Notes under the pieces: model-generated
Told to the model about the DNA's origin: nothing
Seen by the model: only the letters and a program-made list of their open reading frames with translations
Databases searched by the model: none
Made by a program: the position numbers and the translations under genes
In this document: positions 35,180 through 42,891 of the stretch, one piece after another
Layout: each line of letters begins with the position of its first letter
How positions within the stretch are numbered: the first letter of the stretch is position 1
Source: CAZAPG01 sp964486935
GTDB taxonomy: Bacteria; Chloroflexota; Anaerolineae; 4572-78; J111
DNA length: 49,631 nt
Direction: 5' to 3'
Assembly (NCBI GenBank): GCA_964486935.1
Contig: CAZAPG010000056.1
Span: forward strand, 1-49,631

Positions 35180-35213
35180 GTGTGACCGCACCGGCTGGTC
35201 GCACTCATTTTTT
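35180..35213 (+). promoter_or_regulatory. Leader hairpin with T-run upstream of rplU
   Basis: GTGTGACC (35180-35187) pairs with GGTCGCAC (35197-35204) with one T-G wobble around a 9-nt loop, followed closely by TTTTTT (35208-35213). It begins only a few nt after the predicted transcription start. It resembles an attenuator or a ribosomal-protein autoregulatory site, but could also be a 5' stabilising stem. Confidence 0.45.
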
Positions 35214-35253
35214 GTTGACAAACCCCACAAACATCATTTTTGGAGATGGTAGC

Positions 35254-35559
35254 ATGTATGCGGTAATAGAAAGCGGCGGCAAACAATATCGGGTTGCCGA
35301 AGGCGATGTGATCCAGGTAGAAAAACTATCCGTTGAGGAAGGTAAGAAAATAGAGCTTGAGCGCGTCTTGATGGTGTCTGACGGCAAAACCGTAAAGGTT
35401 GGCGCACCGGTGGTTAAGGGCGCTCAGGTTTCTGCTACGGTTCAGGGCCACGGGCGTGGCAAAAAAATTATTGTTTACAAGCACAAAAAAAATTACCACA
35501 AAAAGCAAGGGCATCGACAAGATTACACCAGCTTGCGCATTGACAAAATAAAGGCATAG
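35254..35559 (+). CDS. rplU: 50S ribosomal protein L21
   Basis: The 101-aa product starts MYAVIESGGKQYRVAEGD, the conserved L21 beginning, and includes KVGAPVVKGAQVSATVQGHG and KHKKNYHKKQGHRQDYT, the 23S-binding end. The ATG at 35254 has GGAGA 8 nt upstream; the longer open frame to 35176 would run through the leader hairpin and is not used. It heads the usual rplU-rpmA pair, 9 nt apart. Confidence 0.97.
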   Translation: MYAVIESGGKQYRVAEGDVIQVEKLSVEEGKKIELERVLMVSDGKTVKVGAPVVKGAQVSATVQGHGRGKKIIVYKHKKNYHKKQGHRQDYTSLRIDKIKA

Positions 35560-35568
35560 GAGATAAAA

Positions 35569-35829
35569 ATGGCGCATAAAAAAGGTGGCGGTTCCAGCCG
35601 AAACGGTCGCGATAGCGAAAGCAAAAGGCTTGGCGTTAAAAAATTTGGCGGCGAGGCCGTAATCTCCGGTAACATCATTGTTAGACAACGCGGCACCAAA
35701 TTTTACCCCGGCATCAACGTGGGCATGGGCAAGGATTATACCCTGTTTGCCACAACCGAAGGCTTTGTAAAATTTGAGCACATTTCCAAAGATAAAAAGC
35801 GCGTTAGCGTTTACCCCGAACTCAATTGA
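35569..35829 (+). CDS. rpmA: 50S ribosomal protein L27
   Basis: The 86-aa product starts MAHKKGGGSSRNGRDSESKR and contains LGVKKFGGEAVISGNIIVRQ and GTKFYPGINVGMGKDYTLFA, which are diagnostic of L27. The N-terminus starts directly with the mature MAHKKGGG form, without the cleaved extension seen in Firmicutes. AGGAG lies 8 nt before the ATG. L27 reaches the peptidyl-transferase centre. It is co-transcribed with rplU and the following L31 gene. Confidence 0.97.
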   Translation: MAHKKGGGSSRNGRDSESKRLGVKKFGGEAVISGNIIVRQRGTKFYPGINVGMGKDYTLFATTEGFVKFEHISKDKKRVSVYPELN

Positions 35830-35881
35830 TTATCCGGTTCGGTTTCGCCTTTTCAGGCAAACACAAGGAAGGTTTAAAGTA

Positions 35882-36358
35882 ATGAGAGAAGCGATTCATC
35901 CAACATATTATCCAGAAGCCAAAGTGATTTGCTCATGCGGCAACACCTGGACCACCGGCTCAACGCAAGAAGTGATTCGCACCGATGTTTGTTCGCAGTG
36001 CCACCCATTTTACACCGGCGAGCAGCGCATTGTTGACACCGCCGGGCAAGTTGACCGCTTTATGAAGCGTCTGAACCAGTACAGCGCCCATCAGGCCGAT
36101 GCCGATAAACGGCAACTGGAAGCCCAAAAGAAGCGCGAGCAGCGTTTCCTCAAGCAGCAATTGGCCGCGCTCGACCTGAATGACCGGGTGTATCAACTGT
36201 TGCACGACGCGAACATTATAACCGTTGGCGATTTGGCCCGCAAGGTTGAAAAAGATAAAGACAAGCTGTTGGCTATCGAGGGCTTTGGCCCCAAGGCGCT
36301 TGAAGAAGTGGAAACCAAACTGGCAGAAGCGCAGGAAGCATTTTTTGCAGAAGCCTGA
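35882..36358 (+). CDS. rpmE: 50S ribosomal protein L31 with long C-terminal extension
   Basis: The 158-aa product begins MREAIHPTYYPEAKVICSCG, the canonical zinc-binding (C+) L31, with cysteines 17, 19, 37 and 40. The ordinary L31 ends at about residue 70 (HPFYTGEQRIVDTAGQVDRF is recognisable). A charged helical linker (about 75-105) then leads to a helix-hairpin-helix-like segment (IITVGDLARKVEKDKDKLLA, IEGFGPKALEEVETKL). That segment resembles the C-terminal domain of RNA polymerase alpha. Typical L31 is 65-90 aa. The ATG follows AAGGAAGG at good spacing. Confidence 0.93.
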   Translation: MREAIHPTYYPEAKVICSCGNTWTTGSTQEVIRTDVCSQCHPFYTGEQRIVDTAGQVDRFMKRLNQYSAHQADADKRQLEAQKKREQRFLKQQLAALDLNDRVYQLLHDANIITVGDLARKVEKDKDKLLAIEGFGPKALEEVETKLAEAQEAFFAEA

Positions 36359-36398
36359 TGGCCGATAAGTTGGCGTATTTTCAAAAATAACATCATCC

Positions 36399-36431
36399 AG
36401 GCAGACCCGTAAAAGGTCTGCCTGTTTTTTT
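36399..36431 (+). terminator. Intrinsic terminator after rpmE
   Basis: AGGCAGACC (36399-36407) and GGTCTGCCT (36415-36423) form a 9-bp stem with a 7-nt loop, followed by GTTTTTTT. It ends the rplU-rpmA-rpmE unit just before the tdk ribosome site, so tdk is either read through or has a promoter overlapping this region. Confidence 0.92.
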
Positions 36432-36442
36432 GGAGGATATTT

Positions 36443-37042
36443 GTGTATTATCGCGGTTATGATGGGGGCTGGATTGAGCTAATCTGCGGCAGCATGTTTA
36501 GCGGTAAAACCGAGGAGCTAATCAGGCGATTGGTGCGGGCCGAAATTGCCCGGCAAAAAGTACAGGTGTTTAAACCCGCCCTTGATAATCGCTACAAGGC
36601 CGACAAGGTTAGCTCTCACAGCGGCAGTTACTATCAGGCCACGGTTGTAAAAGATGCCAACGAGATAGCCGCCCTTGTGGATGAAGACACCGATGTGGTG
36701 GCAATTGACGAGGTGCAATTTTTTGATTGGAAAGTGGCCGAATTGTGCGACCGGCTGGCCTACGAAGGGCGTCGGGTGATATTGGCCGGGCTTGACCTGG
36801 ATTTTAGGGGCGAGCCGTTTGGCCCCATGCCGCTGCTAATGGCCCAGGCCGAGGTTGTCGACAAGCTGCAAGCTATCTGCATAGTTTGCGGCGCGCCCGC
36901 CAGCCGAACCCAACGCCTGATTGATGGCCGCCCGGCCCATTACAATGACCCCATTATTATGGTTGGCGCCAGCGAGGTGTATGAGGCGCGCTGCCGAAAG
37001 CATCACGAAGTTCCAAAAGATGAACGCCCCCTTGAGGGGTAG
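36443..37042 (+). CDS. tdk: Thymidine kinase
   Basis: The 199-aa product starts at GTG with GGAGG 7 nt upstream. It shows the P-loop ICGSMFSGKTEELIRRL (about 14-30), VVAIDEVQFFDW (Walker B/substrate side), the lasso segment and a structural zinc site (CIVCGAP and a later RCRKHH). This is the type II (short) thymidine kinase of the salvage pathway, which phosphorylates thymidine with ATP in the cytosol. It stands alone between terminators. tdk beside rpmE is a common bacterial arrangement. Confidence 0.96.
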   Translation: MYYRGYDGGWIELICGSMFSGKTEELIRRLVRAEIARQKVQVFKPALDNRYKADKVSSHSGSYYQATVVKDANEIAALVDEDTDVVAIDEVQFFDWKVAELCDRLAYEGRRVILAGLDLDFRGEPFGPMPLLMAQAEVVDKLQAICIVCGAPASRTQRLIDGRPAHYNDPIIMVGASEVYEARCRKHHEVPKDERPLEG

Positions 37043-37060
37043 CCCTTTATCTGTGGCATA

Positions 37061-37102
37061 AAAAAACACGGCTGAATCATCTCATACCCAGCCGTGTTTT
37101 TT
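37061..37102. terminator. Bidirectional terminator between tdk and the Tat-signal protein gene
   Basis: AAAAAACACGGCTG (37061-37074) and CAGCCGTGTTTTTT (37089-37102) form a perfect 14-bp stem around a 14-nt loop, with T-runs on both strands. It separates the convergent tdk and Tat-signal protein genes. Confidence 0.95.
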
Positions 37103-37119
37103 GTTTTTCTAATTTCGCT

Positions 37120-37686
37120 TTATTTATCTTTTACGCCCAGGTTATTGGCAGCGTCCAGCAGGTTTTTGGGGGTTTCAAAATCGCCCGTTTGATAGGCGGT
37201 CTGAACCATTTGAATAACCTGCTGCCGCGTGTACGGATAATTAATATCCGGGTTGACGGCGTTGAGCAGGCCGGCGGTAGCGTGTCGCGCCAGCGCCTTT
37301 TCACCCCCCCCTTTTAAGGCGGCGGTTTCGCCCAGCGTAAGGTTGTCGCCAAAACTTGTCTGAACGCCAAAAACAACGCTGTATTTGGTAGTGGGCGTAA
37401 TATTCGGGTCCGCTTGAGTCACGCCATCCCAGGCGTTTTGAGAGGGGTCATTGCCCTTGCCGTTATCGTTATTGGTGTTGTTAATTTGCCTCCACAGGCC
37501 CGGCGTCAAACCTTCATCGCCGGTGGTAGAGGGAGGCCCGCTCCCGGCCAGCACCTCTAAAGAAGGGGATACGGCAAAAATTACCGGCATTGTCCAGGTT
37601 GCCTTTAATATATCTCGCCGTGAAACCAATTTGCTCTCCGTTTTGTGGTAGAGCGACTCCTCTAATTCTGAATTTTTGAACTCCAT
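37120..37686 (-). CDS. Tat-signal secreted protein, possible client of the PqqD/HprK-like pair
   Basis: The 188-aa product has an N-terminal region MEFKNSELEESLYHKTESKL, then SRRDILKATWTMPVIFAV, which fits a twin-arginine signal (SRRxFLK, with Ile for Phe) and a short hydrophobic stretch. The exported part includes LTPGLWRQINN, ENALARH-like GGGEKALARHATAGLLNAVN and YPYTRQQVIQMVQTAYQTGD, a pattern seen in small secreted proteins that carry a GxWK motif. Its function is unknown. AAGGAG lies 10 nt before the ATG. It is the last gene of the PqqD-HprK unit, 78 nt after the kinase, and ends at a strong terminator. Confidence 0.8.
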   Translation of the reverse strand: MEFKNSELEESLYHKTESKLVSRRDILKATWTMPVIFAVSPSLEVLAGSGPPSTTGDEGLTPGLWRQINNTNNDNGKGNDPSQNAWDGVTQADPNITPTTKYSVVFGVQTSFGDNLTLGETAALKGGGEKALARHATAGLLNAVNPDINYPYTRQQVIQMVQTAYQTGDFETPKNLLDAANNLGVKDK

Positions 37687-37764
37687 TTATATTTTCTCCT
37701 TGATAAGTAGTCTTCGGAATCTTGGTAACTGTCTTTAATGTACCCAAGACGCGGTCAGGCCGGG

Positions 37765-38565
37765 TTAGCCAAACAACCGGGTAATTTGTTGGGCGGCCTG
37801 ATTGCCGTCGCTGTAAAACAGGCGGTAAACAGGCACACGGCTTACTAACTCGCAAAGGTAACTAACGGCTGAGTCCTGGTGGTCAACAAAGTTCAAAGAA
37901 TTCTGGAGCAGTTCCAGCGCGGCTGTAGCCGGCGAACATTGTTGGAGTTGCATTGCGCCGTGATAATGGTACGCCGGAAATATTACCGCTTTAATGGGCA
38001 CAGCCTGGTTGCAAATGTTGTTGGCGTTAAGCTCTATTTGACTCTTTGGCAAGGCGCGCGCCTGGTCAATTGATAGCTCTTGCCTGGAATGGTGGCGCAC
38101 CGCCGGCGTTTCTGGAAATGGAATGGCCCGGCCTGATTCCGGCTCGTAAGGGGTTACGTCGTCCGACAGATAGCGCCAGCCCTGGGCCAGCAAATTTGCC
38201 ACCAGCGTGCTTTTTCCCTGCCCGGAAAGCCCCGAAACCAGAACGCCGCTATTTTGGTAAACTACAGCCCCGCCGTGCAACCATAACAGGTGCGAATGGG
38301 CCTGAATGATTTGCAAAACTATTTCGTCTCTCAGGTGGCGCAAAATGTTAGCCAGCAAGCCGGTTTCTATTTTGGCTTTGCTGCTTTCCAAATAATAATT
38401 TTTGTTGCGTTTCCACACCGATAATTGGGCAAGAGGAGGGTCATCAAACTCCGTGGTCAACATTGCCCGAAAATTATGGACCAGCTCGTCCACAACCTCC
38501 AATGCATTTGAACGAACTATAATCAGACTATTGTCAAAACCAATTTGCACGCTATATTCAGTCAT
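37765..38565 (-). CDS. HprK-related kinase-like protein
   Basis: The 266-aa product (ATG 38565; an upstream TTG at 38580 is possible) has LLWLHGGAVVYQNSGVLVSG then Walker A GLSGQGKST (about 112-120) and WRYLSDDVTPYEPE. These are the hallmarks of HPr-kinase-related proteins that accompany PqqD homologues in peptide-modification clusters, for example ScmC and lasso-peptide kinases. The N-terminal 95 residues are variable, as in those relatives. It should bind ATP and phosphorylate a peptide or protein Ser/Thr, though only the fold is evident. It overlaps the PqqD-like gene by 8 nt. Confidence 0.85.
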   Translation of the reverse strand: MTEYSVQIGFDNSLIIVRSNALEVVDELVHNFRAMLTTEFDDPPLAQLSVWKRNKNYYLESSKAKIETGLLANILRHLRDEIVLQIIQAHSHLLWLHGGAVVYQNSGVLVSGLSGQGKSTLVANLLAQGWRYLSDDVTPYEPESGRAIPFPETPAVRHHSRQELSIDQARALPKSQIELNANNICNQAVPIKAVIFPAYHYHGAMQLQQCSPATAALELLQNSLNFVDHQDSAVSYLCELVSRVPVYRLFYSDGNQAAQQITRLFG

Positions 38566-38851
38566 TGTTGGCAGCCGCAATTACCCGTTCCGGCACAAAT
38601 TCCAGTAAACTAAATTCTTGCAATTGGCGCAAGGTTTCCTCAACATCCGGCAATAAATCGGCGCTTGAGTGGTTGAATTGTTGCGCCAACTGCTGGCATA
38701 TCTCTGGAACGCTGTGGCTGCCATCGCACAGTTCCCAAATGGCTCTGGCAGAGTGATTAAGAGCAAAAGCCATATCGCTTTTGGGTGCGTAAAGCACCAT
38801 TTCGTCTAATACGGTATGAATTTTTATGCCGCTTGCCTGACGTGGAAACAA
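38558..38851 (-). CDS. PqqD-like protein (RiPP recognition element)
   Basis: The 97-aa product shows LDEMVLYAPKSDMAFALNHS, ARAIWELCDGSHSVPEICQQ and LAQQFN...DVEETLRQLQEFSLLEF, the winged-helix layout of PqqD. PqqD-like domains bind leader sequences and deliver them to modifying enzymes. The start is TTG 38851 with AAAGG about 11 nt upstream. It precedes and overlaps the HprK-like gene. No radical SAM, asparagine synthase or cyclodehydratase gene lies nearby, so the partner enzyme is most simply the kinase. Confidence 0.88.
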   Translation of the reverse strand: MFPRQASGIKIHTVLDEMVLYAPKSDMAFALNHSARAIWELCDGSHSVPEICQQLAQQFNHSSADLLPDVEETLRQLQEFSLLEFVPERVIAAANND

Positions 38852-38958
38852 ACCGGTTTACCTTTTGCTAAATGCTCAGTAACCCTACCATAAATATAGT
38901 TCATCAAAATTTGATTGTTATAAAAAAAATACAAGAATTTGGTTAGAAATTATAGAAC

Positions 38959-38985
38959 AAAAAAACCTCACCTTGAGGCGAGGCT
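38959..38985 (-). terminator. Intrinsic terminator after htrA
   Basis: On the minus strand CCTCGCC (38983-38977) pairs with GGTGAGG (38972-38966) with one wobble around TCAA, followed by TTTTTTT (38965-38959). It ends the htrA transcript and isolates the PqqD unit, whose promoter must lie between here and 38852. Confidence 0.85.
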
Positions 38986-39015
38986 CTTTTTAATCTATTT
39001 TTGATAAGGGAAAAT

Positions 39016-40317
39016 TTATTCTATCTCATCTGCTTCTGGACGTGGCCCCAGGGTTAAATCTACCTGCTGTTCTTTACCGTCGCGGATAATTGTCAACTTG
39101 ACAGTTTGTCCAACCTGCCCCCGGCCACTCAAAAATGATATTAAATCATCAAATACTTTTATTTCTTTGTCGTCAATGGCTACAATTACATCGCCGCCAA
39201 TTGTCGTATCCAGACCGTTGTCAAACACAATTTCGCGGGTGCCGCCTCTAAGTCCGGCTTCGTCGGCGGGGCTGCCAGAGATTACCTGCACCACCAAAGC
39301 CCCCATAGCCTGGGGCAAGTCCATTGCTTCGGCAATTTCTTTGGTGACAGTATTGCCGGAAAAACCAATCCAGGGGTGCTGATATTTGCCGGCCTCAATC
39401 AGGCTGGGCACAACCCGCCTGGCCAGGTTTGAGGGAACAGCAAAGCCGACCCCCAAAAAGCTGCGTTCGCTGCCAAAAGCGCCGCCGCGACGCGGCACAA
39501 TGGCTGTATTTACGCCTATCACCTCGCCGTTAGAGTTGAGTAACGGGCCGCCGGAGTTGCCGGGATTAATCGCCGCATCGGTCTGGATAATTTCAGGGAT
39601 GCGAAATGCCCCGCTTTCGGTGGGCAGGCTGCGGCCCAGGGCGCTGACGATGCCGGTGGTCAGGGTTCCGTTTAGCCCAAACGGGTTGCCAATAGCAATT
39701 GCCCGTTGGCCTACCTTTATCTCATCAGAGTCGCCCCAAACAATTGGACGAATATTTTCCGAGGGAACAGAAATTTCAATTACAGCCAGGTCGCTATCAG
39801 GGTCGGCGCCAATTACCCTGGCTTCAACTGTGGTGCCATCAAAAAAAGTAACTTCTACTTTTTTGGCATCTTGAACGACGTGGTTGTTGGTGACAATGTG
39901 TCCGGCGCTATCAACAATAAATCCAGACCCCTGGCCCTGGGCGGGAAATAAGTTTTCGGGAAGATTGCCTGAGAGTTGATTATCATCAACTGTCACCACA
40001 ATATTAACCACCGATGGGCTGACCCGTTCATACAGGTTAATCAACAAAAGTTCCTCGGCATCGGCTTCGCGAATAAGTTCGGCGGGCAGCGGGGTTGGCT
40101 CAGGGCCAAGTGTGGGAGATGCGCTGGCGGCTACCTGAAGGTCGTCAATCTCCTGAGCATCCTCTGAACTCATAGTTTCTTCTGTTTCCCGGGGTTGGGC
40201 GACCTCCGTATTTGATGGCTCTGTGGTGGAAAAAGCAGAAAATATTGGCGACATGTTACAGGCCGATAATGCAAGAGCCAAAACAATAATTACTAAAATT
40301 GTACGTGATTGAGACAA
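39016..40317 (-). CDS. HtrA/DegP-like serine protease lipoprotein with PDZ domain
   Basis: The 433-aa product starts at TTG with GGAGG 5 nt upstream. LALALSAC gives a lipobox with Cys20, so the protein should be anchored to the outer face of the membrane. An acidic linker (about 25-90) precedes the trypsin-like domain with His146 (TNNHVV), Asp176 (DSDLAVI) and Ser255 (NPGNSGGPLL). A single PDZ domain follows (about 320-425, GALVVQVISGSPADEAGLRG, VIVAIDDKEI). It degrades or chaperones misfolded envelope proteins. It stands alone between repeats and terminator. Confidence 0.95.
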   Translation of the reverse strand: MSQSRTILVIIVLALALSACNMSPIFSAFSTTEPSNTEVAQPRETEETMSSEDAQEIDDLQVAASASPTLGPEPTPLPAELIREADAEELLLINLYERVSPSVVNIVVTVDDNQLSGNLPENLFPAQGQGSGFIVDSAGHIVTNNHVVQDAKKVEVTFFDGTTVEARVIGADPDSDLAVIEISVPSENIRPIVWGDSDEIKVGQRAIAIGNPFGLNGTLTTGIVSALGRSLPTESGAFRIPEIIQTDAAINPGNSGGPLLNSNGEVIGVNTAIVPRRGGAFGSERSFLGVGFAVPSNLARRVVPSLIEAGKYQHPWIGFSGNTVTKEIAEAMDLPQAMGALVVQVISGSPADEAGLRGGTREIVFDNGLDTTIGGDVIVAIDDKEIKVFDDLISFLSGRGQVGQTVKLTIIRDGKEQQVDLTLGPRPEADEIE

Positions 40318-40431
40318 AGTGACCTCCTTGGCAAAACCGCTAGGATGCTCCCCCTTTTAAATCGGGGCGATTTGCGTAATGTAGCTTATATCACAAGATA
40401 ATTAAATATAAATTAACCCAATAAAACAAGA

Positions 40432-40552
40432 CCCCGCACTGTAGGCGGTGCGTCCCAAAATTTGGGAAAGCACAGGGGGGTATCCCCCCGAATCCCCCCA
40501 GCCGAAGGTGTCCCGATTTCCTAAAATCTGGGACGCACCCCGCTGTAGGCGG
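40432..40552. repeat. Intergenic palindromic element, copy B
   Basis: It has the same ordered blocks as copy A (TCCCAAAATTTGGGAA, GGGGGGTATCCCCCC, CAGCCGAAGGTGTCCC, TTTCCT, TGGGACG). The ends are CCCCGCACTGTAGGCGG (40432-40448) and CCCCGCTGTAGGCGG (40538-40552), a direct repeat with a 2-nt indel that is not found at copies A and C. It lies between htrA and the zinc-protease gene; no coding frame. Confidence 0.7.
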
Positions 40553-40569
40553 AGTCTTAAGCGGGATTA

Positions 40570-41280
40570 TTAATCGCGGCGAGCGGTTAAAATGAAGATC
40601 CAACGCGCCAGTTCTAACAGGGCGGCCAGCGCTGCTACCACATATGTCCAGGCGGCGGCGCCGAGTACGCTGTTAACCCCGGCCAACTCTTGCCTGTCAA
40701 CAATATTATATTGATAAAGCAGTTTTTTGGCTCTGGAACTGGCATCCAACTCTACCGGCAAGGTGACAACAGCAAACAGGGCCACAACCGCGTACAAAGC
40801 CACCCCAAACCAGGCCAGCGTCATCCCCAAACTGCTTAAGCTAAGAAGGGCTTCAAGCAAAATGCCGCTGATAATAATCAGGGGGCCTAGCCAGCTTCCA
40901 AACTGAACCGCCGGAACCATCATACTGCGAATTTGCAGCGGCACATATCCCCTGGCATGCTGCAACGCATGGCCGGCTTCATGAGCCGCCACCCCCACCG
41001 CCGCCACCGAGGGCGCCCTGGCCACATCTGGCGAGAGCCGCAAGGTGCGGCTGCGCGGGTCATAGTGGTCACTTAAAAAACCTTGCGTCTCTTCAACAGC
41101 AACATCATAAAGGCCATTAGTATCTAAAATTTGACGCGCTACCTGAGCGCCCGTTAACCCGCGGACGGTTCTAACCTGCGAATATTTGTTAAATTTGCTT
41201 TTTACTGCTGCCTGGGCAATAAAACCCAATATCAGCGCCGGTACGATGAAACATAAAAATGTAGAATCGTAAAAGAACAT
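40570..41280 (-). CDS. yugP: YugP-family membrane zinc metallopeptidase
   Basis: The 236-aa product has an N-terminal membrane helix, RGLTGAQVARQILDTNGL, the zinc motif AAHEAGHALQHARGY (HEAGH) and three C-terminal helices (about 120-165 and 205-230), with a further acidic residue in LPVELDASSRAKKLL. This matches the neutral zinc metallopeptidase YugP/DUF family at its usual length of about 230 aa. It acts in the cytoplasmic membrane; its substrates are not established. AAGGAGG lies 7 nt upstream of the ATG. It is flanked by copies B and C of the palindromic element and so is probably monocistronic. Confidence 0.93.
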   Translation of the reverse strand: MFFYDSTFLCFIVPALILGFIAQAAVKSKFNKYSQVRTVRGLTGAQVARQILDTNGLYDVAVEETQGFLSDHYDPRSRTLRLSPDVARAPSVAAVGVAAHEAGHALQHARGYVPLQIRSMMVPAVQFGSWLGPLIIISGILLEALLSLSSLGMTLAWFGVALYAVVALFAVVTLPVELDASSRAKKLLYQYNIVDRQELAGVNSVLGAAAWTYVVAALAALLELARWIFILTARRD

Positions 41281-41373
41281 CGCGTGTCCTCCTTATAGCC
41301 AAAGTGCAAGAATTTTCATCCCATCGCAAAAGCATCTTGAGTGTACCACAACTATATTAGAAATTCATTATCG

Positions 41374-41463
41374 CCCATAATGTGGGCAGAATTTTTGGAA
41401 AGCCCAGGGGGGATATCCCCACACCCTTGCCCTCCTAAAATGTCGGACACACCCCATAATGTG
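41374..41463. repeat. Intergenic palindromic element, copy C (shorter)
   Basis: It keeps the TTTTTGGAA, CAGGGGGGATATCCCC, CTCCTAAAAT and GGACACACC parts of copies A and B but has lost about 30 nt. It is bounded by an exact 11-nt direct repeat, CCCATAATGTG (41374-41384 and 41453-41463). It sits between the zinc-protease gene and the end of the SH3-PD40 gene, on the zinc-protease upstream side. Confidence 0.6.
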
Positions 41464-41560
41464 ACACAATGCAATTATACACAAATCCTCAAAAATTGTT
41501 CAAGTTGACTTTTTGGAAAAGACACGCCGGCGCATATCGACGCCCTATCTGCCGGTCAAA

Positions 41561-42865
41561 CTAACGCCAGGAGAGTATCTGCTCATCTACGCCGTTGTAT
41601 TGCGGAGAGATGCCGGCCAGGGTTTCTGCCGAGAGCAGGGGGCGCTGCTGGCTGCCGTCGGCAGACATCAGCCATATTTCCCACTGGCCGGCGCGGTCGG
41701 TTACAAAGGCAATCTGGCTGCCATCGGGCGACCAGGCCGGCGAGGCGTTATTGAACGAGTGCGGCTGCTGGCCGTTAAGTATCTGCTGGGCAAAGGTTTG
41801 ATACGAGGTTTGAGTCAGCCGGACTCGCCCGCTGCCGCCGGCGGCAGGCATCACGTGGATGTCCCAGTGGTCATCCTGCCGGTAGCTAACGGCAATCCGG
41901 CTGCCATCGGGTGAAAAAACAGGGGAATGGTCGTTGAAATCTTCGGTTAAAGGCCAGGTGAGGCCGGTAGCCAGATTCAGGTTGACCAGCCCCCGGTCGC
42001 CATTGTACACCAGATGTTGGGGGTTGGCCGGGTTCCAGGCCGGAGAAAGCGAGTAGGTATCGCCGGGCAAATCCTGGTGCGCGCCGGTAGCCACATCAAT
42101 CATTCGCAGCCCCCAGTGGGGGTTGGGCGGGCGGGTGTAGCAGAATTTTCTGTTCCCCCGGTCGCCGCTAACTTCTATATCATAGGCGTTTCTGGGCGGA
42201 CGCTCAGTGCCGCAGGTTCGCTCCGGCTGCACCCGCCCGCCATGCTGCATACTTATAGCAATTTGGCGGCCATCGGGCGACCAGGAAGGCGCGCGCGGAT
42301 TAAAAACGTTCTCGTGGATGACCCGCTCACCCGTACCGTTCACGTTAATCAACCACACATTGCCCAGCGCTCCATCCTGGCTGGTCTCCCAGCGGGTAAA
42401 GGCCACCCATTGACCATCGGGCGAGAGGGCCGGGTCCATTCCGGTTGTCAAATAGCGCAGGCTGCCGTTATCCGGGTTCACCGCGTAAATGCCGCCGGCA
42501 GCCTGAAAAACAATGGTTGAAGTTTGGGCTTCGGGCATCGAATTTTGAGTTGGCGCGTCTGCCAAACTGCCAACAGACACATATGCCTCTCCGCCGCTCA
42601 CCCAGCCGGTACCGCCGCCGGGGAGTCGCACCTGCCACCAATCGCTGGCCGCATTGTAATTAACAACGGCAACCTGTTGCCCCTGCGCCAAAATGTCGAG
42701 CACAGGATAGCTGATGGCCGGGCCGCTGCGGGCATTCAGCGCCGGAGCCACAACTGTCAGCGTGTCATCATTAACCCCACCCTGAGCCGCCGCTTCCGGC
42801 GCAAAAATACCGGCAACCGTCAATAGAAATAGCAGGACAATTTGAGATGTATGCTTTAAATTCAT
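41561..42865 (-). CDS. Secreted SH3b-PD40 (TolB-like) protein
   Basis: The 434-aa product starts at ATG 42865, 8 nt after GGAGG (the GTG two codons earlier is too close). A signal peptide (about 8-28, ending PEAAAQG) leads to a bacterial SH3 domain (about 35-98; LNARSGPAISYPVLDILAQG, DWWQVRLPGGGTGWVSG). A PD40 propeller follows (DPALSPDGQWVAFTRWETS, PSWSPDGRQIAISMQHGG, PVFSPDGSRIAVSYRQDD, PAWSPDGSQIAFVTD). It should bind cell wall or peptide ligands outside the membrane. It lies 26 nt after the HlyD-like adaptor gene, so it may belong to the exporter operon. Confidence 0.88.
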   Translation of the reverse strand: MNLKHTSQIVLLFLLTVAGIFAPEAAAQGGVNDDTLTVVAPALNARSGPAISYPVLDILAQGQQVAVVNYNAASDWWQVRLPGGGTGWVSGGEAYVSVGSLADAPTQNSMPEAQTSTIVFQAAGGIYAVNPDNGSLRYLTTGMDPALSPDGQWVAFTRWETSQDGALGNVWLINVNGTGERVIHENVFNPRAPSWSPDGRQIAISMQHGGRVQPERTCGTERPPRNAYDIEVSGDRGNRKFCYTRPPNPHWGLRMIDVATGAHQDLPGDTYSLSPAWNPANPQHLVYNGDRGLVNLNLATGLTWPLTEDFNDHSPVFSPDGSRIAVSYRQDDHWDIHVMPAAGGSGRVRLTQTSYQTFAQQILNGQQPHSFNNASPAWSPDGSQIAFVTDRAGQWEIWLMSADGSQQRPLLSAETLAGISPQYNGVDEQILSWR

Positions 42866-42891
42866 GACCACATCCTCCGGCCAAACGCGGG

